NCBI GenBank assembly: GCA_963675555.1
Contig: OY776681.1
Location: 20,886,461 to 20,950,460 of the forward strand
Length of the DNA: 64,000 bases
Origin: Leptura quadrifasciata
Taxonomy: Eukaryota > Arthropoda > Insecta > Coleoptera > Cerambycidae
Direction of reading: 5' to 3'
Of this stretch, positions 23,701 through 35,700 are shown piece by piece. Position 1 is the stretch's first letter, and the number at the start of each line of letters is the position of its first letter. A program made the position numbers and the translations under genes. Under the pieces are notes generated by a model. That model was not told where the DNA came from. It saw only the letters and a list, made by a program, of their open reading frames with translations, and did no database searches.

Positions 23701-26700
23701 TGAAGAAGGCTCGCAAAATGTAAAACCTTATTGATGCAGTCGCAGGTGGTAACTGTGCTATAGCCAATGTTTTCCCGTGATGATACATCCAATATCTTAA
23801 TTCATTAAAAGTTCTTGAATTATTATCTTTACGAATCACTTGAACAAGATACTCTTCTGCACATTGAACTGAATTTTCAATTTCAAAAAAAGTTGTCCTA
23901 TTTTTTCCTGCTCACGACAGTACAGCAGGGGAGAATTTAGGTTAATTTTTATCAAAAAATGTATGGAAGAATTCAGAAACTAAAGCAGAAGGGATTTATT
24001 TATAAGGATCTGCAAGATAAAATGGTCACTTGTATTTTCAAATTCACCATGTATATGTACGAGATTGGATCAAATTAAATAGGATCTAGAGTTTTTGGCT
24101 AAAAAACCGTTGCCTTTTGTTCAGTGATCACAATTTATGCACTTGTATACGTATTTTTGATTTTCACAAAACCTAATGAGAACTTGAAAGATAAAGTTGA
24201 AACTGGTTTAATTTTTCTTCGAGAGAAAATGGAACCATTTTCGACTTTATACATTTAAGTTGTTTCAATGGTCTAAAACGCCAGAAAATTAATTGATTTA
24301 ATATCTACTGCGTTTGCCTTTAGACGAAACATTCGCTTTATTAAAAACAGACATTTTTCTTTTAACAAAAAGTGACTTACTTGTGGATTTTCAGTTATGT
24401 GTACGTGACCATTGGGCAAATGACCGTTCATGTAGGGCTTTGCAGAACCATTTACGTGACCATTCGGAAATTCCTCGCCACCCTAAAAAAACGTAAAAAT
24501 AACAAACGGCACATAAATAATAATTACGGTGTCGCTCCCCACTGAAGAACAAGTTGCTTTCAGAGGTAAACCTACCTTTGTGTCCAAATGGCTGGGTGAA
24601 ATGGGTGGTATGTGCGTAGAGTGAGCTTCGGCGACAAGATGTTCCGTTTCATGTACGTTAGCAGCGCACGGCTCCTCCAGCCTCACCTGAACAGCCCCAA
24701 TGTGAGAAGCATAATGTGCTACCGCGGGATAATAGTTGTTTGAAGCTGCCATTCTCGCTCTAGCTAAAGCCCTACGTTTCACGCAGCGTCTCCTGACTAA
24801 TATACAGGTTATGCAGCACACTATGCACATTAACGCCATTATCACCCCGACGATGACCCCTAAGCAAATAATATTGGATACAGAATTTGTAAAATACATT
24901 TAGTTTTAAAAATCAAGACTTACCAACTTTTTTGTGATATTCTATTTCGTTCTGTAGATCAGGTGATTGCTCATCGGAACTGCCGCTCGGGTTCGTCGTT
25001 ACTACAATGGGCACGGTTGGCTTCCCCACTCCGACGTCCGAGACGGCTCTAACCAACAAGGTGTAGTAAATGTTGGAGCTCAAGTTTCCGAGGAAGGCTG
25101 AATTAGTGTCTTCATCTCCCAGCCAGCACGCCCTTGATTTTCTTTGGTAAGCGGGAATAGAAATATCAGTCCATTTCTCTAGAGGTCGATCTCTATCAGG
25201 TGTGTAGGATATAATGTACTTTTGAAGCTTGCCGTTTTTGTGTGTCGGCGCCTTCCAGTGAAGGCAGGCGGTGCTCTCGTTTATTACTTTGTACTTCAGG
25301 TCCAAAACTGAGGAAGGCACTGGAAAATTTTTTTAATAATCTTTTTTCAGATTTTCAGAAAACGCCATCTTTTAGCCAATAGTAGAATTATTTAAATGTT
25401 ATCATTTACCAAATAAACCGGCTTTCCAACACTGAAGAACAAGCAGATGCGTTTTTTAAAGGAATTATTTAGGATTAACTTTAATTTCGCTTGATACTAA
25501 ATAAGAGGCACATAAAAATATAAATACATGCAAAATTGAGGTGATGCCTTCAATAAAATGTGTACCACAGCCGTAACTGTTTTTAATTCTTTCACCAATA
25601 GAGTGCGCTGCTGAGAGTGTAGGTCAATTAACGTTTTATTAAGGATGTTGAAACTAGATGACAGCGAAGTAAATGGTGAATTAACTGATTCTTTTCTTTC
25701 AAATAATATGCTGGAATCACAGCAGCAGCACCAATGATAAAAGTATAAATTATTCTAGGTTGTTTTATCAATGAAATGGTATCAAGCCTGGACAAAAAAC
25801 AATCAACTATCCGTCTATTCATAGATTTTTGACAAAGTATTTGATTGTCTAAATCATTTAAATTTGAACGATTTGGGATATGTGGCATCTGTTTTTAATA
25901 GTTTCAATTTTTTTTTTTACAAATAGATGACAGTAAAAGGTGCACGATAAATTCAAGTCAGATTCAGTAAATATTGAGACTGGGGTACTACAAGGCTCTA
26001 TTATAAGTCCGACTTGATTTATATCGTTCATTAATGACTTGGCTATAGGGACCTTAGGAAATTTAACTCTGAAATTTTCATATACCCATGATACTAATTT
26101 TGTAATGAAAGGCACTAACATTGAAAATATGAAATGGAAAATAAAGAATATAGAATGCCATTAGATTGATAAAAATAAATTTTCAATAAAAAATGCCACG
26201 CCTTATTTAAATCAAATATGGTATGTAGATCCAATCGAACAATTTTACTTATTTAACCGGCCACATTTTGTACATTTTTGGGAATAATTACACAGCCACA
26301 TAAAAGATAATTTTTAACCCCGAAGTAAAACATTTTATACGCATTTTTGGTTCTCTTCGCGTGAAAATAGATCTATCACAAATTTTTCCTAGATATTGTT
26401 TAAAAAAAAATACAAGGACTTGAATAATAAAACATACTACTGTTATAGAAATTTTAATCACGTCGAATAACATTGGAATTTGAACCATTACCTTGATCAT
26501 AAAGACTTTAAAATATGATGCTAAAATATACATACATGCTATACATTTTATTGAATTTCTCGGTTGAAAGAAATATTTAAGAATTTCCAGTGCCAATATC
26601 ATATGCACAAGATATGTTAAAATATATGTATTTATATAAAATTTAATAACCCTTTCATTTTATTTTAATAATGCCAAATATAAAAAAGCAACAGTTTCTT

Positions 26701-29700
26701 CCAATGAGAATGAAGAATGTGAAAATTTAAATTATATGGGCGGAAAGCAATGCAATTGCAGCTAAGTTCACTACTCTTGTTTGATTTCAAATTTACAGTT
26801 CATAACCTAATCTTTCTTTTTCTAATAAAATTTTGTATTCTTTTTAAATTGTTTGAACTATGGCTTTATGTTTTGTTCCTGAATTTGATCATACTAATAA
26901 AAATGGATGTAAAGAGTTTAACGTTCCAAAGGATGCCAAGTTAAAAGAAAAGTGGGAACTATTTATTAGGTAGGTTAAAGTTGTTTGTATTTTACTTTAT
27001 TATAGAGTTTTCTAATAGTAAAATGCTGATTTACAGTTAAAAGGCCAGCAGTACAAGTTATTAAAATTTATGAAACAATTTCCCTTTTGTAATATTATTC
27101 CGGTGCCGATTTTCATACAAAAAATTACATTAATTTTACTATTTACATCAATACTATACAAGGTTTTATTATAAATTGTGTACCTAGTTAATTTTATTTG
27201 TACTATTTTCAGAAGAGGCAATAGGAAATCTAATAAGTTTTCATTGATCTGTTCTTGCCACTTTAAAGATGGTGACAGAAATAATTTGCCAGCGATATTT
27301 AAACGGAATGCGGGAATTTTGCACATATACCTGTTAACTGTATGAGGTTATAAACTTTTTAGAGAACTGACAGTGCAATATATAAACTAACTTGAAGTTG
27401 GCAGCAAACTAAATGACATTTTTGTATTCTCAATTCCTATTGGAGGATATAATTCCGCGACGTTGCGACGCAGGAAAGAAAATTTTCGATGCCTGGAACT
27501 TTTAAAGTATATTGTTATTAAAGTTTGTTCTTGGAATTTTTTCTACATTATCCGTAGATCAAAATCATGTTTAATTTCTATTCGTTGGTGTATACAACCA
27601 TTTCTGAATTATCTCGTAAGGGACCATCCATAAATTACGTCACAAGAATTTCATGATTTTTGGAGCCCCCCATCCCTGTCACAGGTAGTCACATTTGTGT
27701 GACCCCTCCCCTGGTGTGACGTCATATATTTTACAATTTTAAATTTAGAAATTATTAAATTAAAACAGCACTTCCAAAATTATTTATATTTTTATTAAAA
27801 ATCTTTTTTTATAAAATCAACATTTTAGAAATTATACAAAACTTAAAAAATCAAAAAATGAACGATACAAAATTTAATCATCTTGTGTCCATGGACTTTA
27901 ACCCATTCCTTTATATTATTTATGATTGGCATAGCAGTCACTTCGTTCTCGATTTGGATAATGTTAGGAACATTCGATGTGTCAACATTTTCTTCATCCA
28001 ACCATATAGCATCACCATCGTTTAATATCAAACAAAGAACATCCCTGGCACGTCTAGCTGCAATTCTTTGTGATGTGCAAAAACTGTTGTTGCCTCTTAT
28101 GTGATTGCTTGTGTTGGTTAGTGGCTCTGCATGATGAAAAATATAGACCACGTGCCAAAATGTGATACAAACAAATTTAAATCTTATGAAGAGGTTTAGG
28201 CCCACCCCAATTAATTATAAATGAAATCCTGGTAATCATGTCACCAGTAAATTCATTACTATTTATTTATCTGAAGGATAAACAAATAACAGCCATTTGC
28301 GTGATCGTCTAGTTTTATGTGGTTAGGACCTTAATTACGTTGTGTGTGTGTGTGTAGTAACCCTTTATAATTACCCCAGGTTCTTTTATATAAAGTTTAA
28401 TATTACTTGTTTCTGCCTGATACGATATACCTTAGAAAATTAATCACTCTGTTAATTGAAACACCTGGTAAACTTGAACACACTGTCTATTGAGAGACCT
28501 AGTTAATTATATATGTTATTTATGTAGTATTTTATTACTCAAGGTTGCACTGTACATTTATAGTTGAAGTTTGTTTTCTATTTTGCTTTTGAAATTAAAA
28601 CATTTATTTAATTTATTACTTATATGACGAGACGGTAAAGGTGAAAGAATAAGACAATAATTGATGGGAAAAAATAGTAAAAAAAACCCATTTTATTTTA
28701 TATAAATTGATGCAACAATAGTCGAACATGAAATCAAAAGTAATCCAAATATTTGAGACAATTGTCTAAACATTATAATAAGAAAATTTGCGCTGCTATA
28801 GTAATGACCATACTATAGATATACTGAGTGTTTTGATGCAATAACAAGAACTTATACAAAAGTATGCTGTGTTATTTTAATAGTAATTAGAGTTGTGGCA
28901 ATGGCCTGATAATGATAATCTATAATAGAGCTGTTAGCAATCACTCGGTAATAATGGTTTATAATTAAATAAAGTTGTTAGCACTCGCTAGATAATAATA
29001 ATTTATAATTAAAGTTGTTAGCAATAGCCGAATAATGAATCGAATGCAAAACAGAGGACAAGAATCATGTCATGTTTATACATTATCAAAATTAAGTTGA
29101 GAAATGAGCATTAACTATAATATTTTATTGTAGGTAAATGTCCAACAATCAGAAAACCTTGTGGTTACAGTAGGAAAATATTCCTAGTGTACTTTAGATA
29201 TAAAGCATTCTTGAAAAACCTTACATGCGATGTGGTGAAAGCGAAAGTCCACTATTTGTTTTATAAAAACTGCAGAATAATGATAGACATGAAGTTTGGC
29301 TAGTCTGTGATAAAGTACCTTGTTATTGCGTAGCTCTAAATATATAGTTCTTGAATAATAACTTGTTACTTTGCAAACGCAAATTTCCCTAGTAAGATAT
29401 TTAGAAAGTGAAAGTTTGTGAATTAAAATCGTGAATGAAATCATAACTGAATAACTAGCAATATAATATATTTCCTTGTTAAAAGTCAAAGCTAATATTT
29501 AAAAAAAATCTAATATTCTTTTAGTACCACAAATGCGTCAATTTTCCCTATTACACCCCGTCGAAACCAGAATATGAATGCAATTGCAAATAATAAAATA
29601 GAGTTTCAAAATAAGCAAGCGATCACCTTTAAAATTTATGCCTGCTGAATTTCTGTGCGCTCTGTATAGCGTTATATCGCCCGTGAATGCTCTCCCCCAG

Positions 29701-32700
29701 GTTCTACATGTTGAACGTCTTCGTCGAGCATGTCGGTGGTTGAGAAGAATTCGTTAAAATAAGATGTAAGTTATAATATTGTTTGGCTAGTAGTTTAGAC
29801 GGCTGACTTAATGAAAAATAACCCAAAATAATTTGTTAAGCTCGGCGAGAAACTCGCGACGTAGCTTGGAATGACTTCAAAGGCAAATATAAAGTTCGGC
29901 GAAAATATCGCGACGTAGCTTAAAAGGTGCTGCCTTCAGATGTCGTCTATCTTCTCCTATTTTCAATACCACGCCGTCTTCCTTTTATATTGTTCCTGAT
30001 GTCACCCTTCTACCTGGATTATGCATCTCCGCTTGTTTCTTGTGGGAATATGTTTATTTTAACGCTATTATAATATTCGACACTGTGCAACACTTTAGAG
30101 TGACGCTCAACTCTCTATCTCTTTCTATGGCCCAGCTAGAAACGTGTAGGCGATTCCATACTATGGGAATACACGAAGTACTTGACGTTTATCTGAATAT
30201 ACGATAAACAAACCCTGCGACTCGACTAGATTTTATGTAAATTCTGTCTCAAAATTGTAGCGTTTAACTTTGCTTTAAAAGAATATAATTTTAAAATTGC
30301 ATTTCTGGTAACTTTACTGTGTATAATATTTAATGACCAGATAAATGAGAAGATGAAATACTATGAATTAATCTGCAATAATTACTTGAATTTGGAAACA
30401 TAAATAGGAAAAATTTAAATTTGTAAATGCCCTATATACTGGGCGTTTCACTTATAACAATATTGATAAGAGTTGGTAATATTTTAAAGTTTTTCTTTAG
30501 AGTTGAAGTTTAGAGTTTTAATATTTTAGATTTATACATGACATCACGAAGCTTATGACTCGTCTCCCCCTTGTCACATGATGTCACATTTTGTTGACCC
30601 CCTCCCTCCCCCTTAACATGTGACGTAATTCATGGATGGCCCCTAATAACAAACGCATTCAAAAACTTAAAAATAACACAGGAGTTAATAAAAATTATAC
30701 TTTAAAAAATTTTAAAATAGGAAATATTAGATAATTTGACAGACATTGGCCTTTTTTTAAATTGTATTTTAGAAATGGGCTTATGCCCGTAAATAAATAA
30801 ATAAACATACTTTAATAATATTATACTTTCAAAGTACCACTCATCGAAAATTTTCTTTCCGGCGTCGCGACGTAGCGGACACCACTGTCATTGACAACAT
30901 TTGAACGTCAAAGCCACCAAAAATATGTAACAATTGGCCTTTACAGAAATTAAATACCTCTTTTCGTTAATATGGAAACTGCCTGGGGAGTTTAATGTTA
31001 ATCACCCTGTATATAATTTTAGATACTTTGTGAATATAAATTAGTTACTGAAAGTCCTCAAATCTTTTCCGTGAGGTAGAAATAAAATAAAATTCTAAGC
31101 TATGTTTTAACCCGCTTGATAATAGTCATTAATTTCGTGCCATTAGCATTAGGTATGACAGTAGTATGTTGGGTAACCTAATATGTGACGTCACATTAAT
31201 TGAGTCCATTAAGTATGAATTTAATATTAACAAAGAAATAAAAATAGAGTAAAAGAAAAATTCTGACCCCAAAGTAAAATATATAATTTCAGAGTTTACA
31301 CGATTTCAATTAAGACAGCTCGGAATTAAACATATTTTTACTGACTGAAATCTCATTGACAGACAACGAGGACTTGATCGAACTATCACGTAAACAAGCG
31401 GACTGGAGTAGAAGCCTAGCGTGTTTGATTTGTCGCCGAATTTTAATTGGTCTGTATTTTTCCATGCTGTATTTGGAACATTTCTATCAAATGATTTGTA
31501 CGAGGCAGTGCGGTGCAGTCAGGCAGTTATAAATTATTTATTCTAGTGAAAATTTGGAAAGTTTATTTGTTTAATATCTTTAGTATTTTAATTTGTAATT
31601 ACTTGTTTAATATGGCATTTTGGATACCTATTGACACTAGTGACTATGAAACGGACATTGTTAGTACTGATTTCCATTCTACAATTTATAGAGTTTACTG
31701 AAATTTCTATACCAACTTTAGCCAACGCGATGTTAAATAAAAACTGTGTTTGTATTAAAGAGATTTGTGGCAGAAGATATAATACGGTTTGCACTTACCA
31801 TCTGCAGGAGTTTGGACTTCTATTGACTTCGAAAAAGGTCCAGACATTCCCTCCAAACTGTGGGTTTGAACTTTAAATTCGTATGTGGTATTCGGCTTCA
31901 ATTTGGTAACTGTTATCTTATTCGAATAACTAAAACCAAATATAACATTCATTATTGTAAACGTGTTTCAATACGTTCACATAGAAGCCTTACCTTTTCA
32001 ATGTTTTCCCATCCTCACACTTTATCCCCTCTTTGTCCGGCACATAACAAATTGTATAATACTTCTTATTGGCGACATCTGCCCAAGATAGCTTGATGGA
32101 AGTCGGTGACACCGGTACGCCCTCTAGCTGTACAGGGGGCAGAGACACAGAATCAGTGCTGTTAGTGTTATTCATGTCTTCGCTGTTTGTATAAACACTG
32201 TCATCGATTTTCGAGTGAGTATAAGGGATCCACGGTACGGAGTCCTTGTTATATGAGGTAGAAGTCACACGAAATTCATAATTTGTACCCGGAACAAGAC
32301 CTGAAACAGAAGAGTGATGAAGCCTCTGCACCGATAACATGCGAGCATCAACACTTTAGTAAAATATTTACTGTTCTTGCTGTGCAACTAAGGAACTTTA
32401 GTCTATCAAGTTCTTGTATGGTATTCTACTTTGTCGCGGAAGAAGAATAAGAAAACATTCAGAAGAAGACCACGATAAGAAGGTCAAAAATAAGTCAAGC
32501 AATTAAAACAATACAGCAGTAAGTCTTAATAAAATTATTTATATAAAAATATATTAAAAAAAAAGGTTTTATTTAAATGCTCTAAAAAGTAGAAAATAAA
32601 CTTTGAACTAAATCAAATCCATCATTTTGTTACATTATATAATTGTTTTTATGATATAAAAGCTTCTCGTGAGACTTTCCTATATAAAGGAGACTGCTCG

Positions 32701-35700
32701 CGACAAGCTTTTATATCATCAAAAAAATTATATAACAAAATGATGGGTTTGATTTACTTCATGGTTTATTTTCTACTTTTTAGTCTTTTGATATGCTGTA
32801 ATCTCCAGATATCGATTTTGAGACAAATCGGATCATAAACGGTAAAGTCATCCGCCATCTTGAACTAAATTTCTGACCAGAAATTCGTAATCCGCGACCC
32901 CAAAAATCCCCAGATATCGACTTTGATCAATTTGGACCTAAATGACAAAAGTCGTCAGCCATATTGGGTCGCCATTTTGAATTTATGAATTTTGACTAAA
33001 AATTCATAATCCACGACCTAGAAAACCCCCAGATATTGATTTTAAGTTCAATCGGATCTTAAACGTTAAAGTCGTTTGCCATCTAAAAGTCGCCATCCTG
33101 AACTAAATTTTTGACTAGGAATTCGTAATTCGCGACCCCAAAAACCCCCAGATATTAACTTTGATCGATTTGGATCTAAATGACAAAATTCGTCAGCCAT
33201 ATTGGGCCGCCATTTTGAATTTCTAAATTTTGACCAAGAATTCATAATTGGCGATCTCGAAAACTCCCAGATATCGATTTTGAGTCGAATCGGATTAAAA
33301 ACGGTAAAGTCGTCCGCCATCTTGTTTTTTCTTATATGAAAATGTTAAAGTGTATTGTCACCGGACTTATATACATGTGCAAAATTTCAAAGCTCTAGCT
33401 TAATTAGAACTAATCGAAATTTTCCAAGGCATTTGATAGAGTCAATCATGCTCTTTTAATTGAGAAACTAAACTCTATTGGTTTTGGTGATAGTATTGTC
33501 ATGTGGGTGTCTAGTTTTCTGTCTGATCGGACACAACAGGTTAGAATTAATAACTTTATATCCAATCCAATTAATGTTTGTTCCGGTGTACCACAGGGCT
33601 CCCATTGTGGACCATTGTTTTTTAACTTATTTATAAACGATATGTCTAAGATTATTACTTCTGCAAAATTTTTATTTTTTGCTGATGATCTTAAATTGTT
33701 TCATACAATTCGGTGCTTATCGGACAGTCAGGATCTTCAGAATGATATTGATCATGTATATAATTGGTCAGTTAATAATTATCTGAACTTAAATATTAGT
33801 AAATGTTGTAGTATATCTTTTTATAGATCTCATAGTTGTCTCAATTACGACTATAATATCAATGACGTCATCTTAAAAAATGTTGTTGAAGTTAAGGATT
33901 TAGGAGTTATTTTTGATCAAAGGTTAAATTTCAAAAGCCATTTAAACAAAGTTTCCTCAACCTGTAATAAAATCTTGGGCTTTGTCATGAGAAATTCTAA
34001 ACAACTATCAACTAATACCGTAAAACTTCTTTATTGTTCCCTAATACGCTCTTCCATAGATTATGCTTGTGTTATCTGGTCTCCGTACTATCAATGTGAT
34101 GTTGATTTAATTGAAAATGTACAAATTAGATTTGCTCGTTATGTTCATTATAAACTAACTCCACATGAACAATTTTGTTATCCAAACATTTTAAGTCGTC
34201 TACACCTAACCAATTTATCTGTTCGTCATTTTAGGATTGATTTAATTTTTATGTTTAAAGTTGTTAACGGACTTTATGACTGTACCGAAACCCTGGATGA
34301 TATAAAAGTTTTTGTTAGTCCCTATAATACGAGAAATTCTCATTTATTTGTGGTTAATTTTCACAACACCAATTATGGTTTTAATTCTCCTATATCTCGT
34401 ATCATAAGGAATTTTAATAGATACAACATAGATCCTTTTTCGTGTTCACTAAGTAAGTTCAAATCTAATATTAGTAGTTTACCAATGTTAAATTAGTCAT
34501 TACTTTATTTTATTGTTTTAACTCATTTTAATATGTATTCTTTTTCTTTCCTTTTTGTATAATGGTGAATCCGTATAATAATAATAAATAAATAAATAAA
34601 TTTTGATTGCAAGATTTGACCTAAACAAACAAACAAACAAACTTTGCAAGTTAAATAAAGCTTTTAAAAAAGGCGCTTTGTGGAGCATTTAGTAACGTCC
34701 CAGATGATATTTTAATTAAACATATTCTCTTAATTTCCACTACAATTTAAGAAAAAACATTTATATTTCGGATTGCACAAAGCCCAAGCGAGCTATAATA
34801 CCACATGCAGCTGTATAAAATAAAATAATAAAAATGGCCGTTAAACAGTACCTTATTAACTCACCAGTAATACTATACTTCTGTTTCAAGGTACGTTCAA
34901 TGTTAATAGTTGAATGCCCCTCCTTCTTCCATTGTACTTTATAGAAATTTCTAGTTCCATCGCAAGGTACATCCGTACTAATTTCGGACCACTTCAACAT
35001 CACTGAATTAGCACTAGTAGGCACTATGTCTAAGTTGCGACTACCCTTAACAGCTAGAAAAAGAGAAACTTCTTAATAATTATTCTTATGGCATAATGGT
35101 ATGTAAATACATACTTGTTTCACAGGTGACTCTCTCAGATCCATCACTTGCTGCATTGGAGTATAAACGAATATAAAATGTATAATTTGTACTGCTACGG
35201 AGACCCGTAACTAGGTGATGGGTCATATTTGTAACAAGTTCAGTGAGTGACACTTCCAATCCTTGAGCTGAAAAAATGCAACACAATGATGTACAGTGGG
35301 TAGGCATTGTCCCGTCATGTACACACCAAAGAAAATCAGTATGTATGTATTTTCATTTTTGATAACTACAAACATCCCTTTTTTGTTACCGAATAGGAGT
35401 TCCTCTGTAGTTCTAACAATTAACGTGCGATCATTTCCACGACAGATAACTTTAGAGCATAATTTATTGCGCCCTATGTGGTTTATAGTGGAGTACGGTA
35501 ATCGAAGCGTTATGCAATTTTTCAGATTCCAAAAAAAATAAGACATTCCAAGAATATCTACCTTCTGCAAGTGTTGGAACGTTGTTTTAAACCCGAAAAA
35601 GTGGTAAATTAAGCCTCTTTTGGGGCAATTTTCGATTTTAATTTTTTTTGGGACCCCTTAATCTGTAAATTAAGCAACGAAAATGTGGTCCTTTTATTGT

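Larger units (their letters stand above)
27455..30878. mobile_element. Outer TIR element enclosing another element
   Basis: The arms at 27455-27525 and 30808-30878 are complementary over about 70 bp, with a perfect core GAAAGAAAATTTTCGATG. The outer ends read CCGCGACGTTGCGACG and cgtcgcgaCGTAGCGG. Family is unknown. A related GC-rich word (gtcggcgtcgcgacg) occurs near 56296. Confidence 0.6.
25320..31798. other. Receptor intron 11, packed with mobile-element remnants
   Basis: Contains a reverse transcriptase relic, a THAP relic and two nested TIR elements (listed separately). The stretch 26130-26800 and the part after 30880 show no recognisable gene. Confidence 0.6.

Noticed and set aside
25628..26121. 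Overlapping minus-strand frames
   Set aside because: They are the opposite strand of a plus-strand reverse transcriptase relic (GVLQGS block).
28340..28356. GTGTGTGT run as a regulatory element
   Set aside because: A short dinucleotide repeat with no other support.
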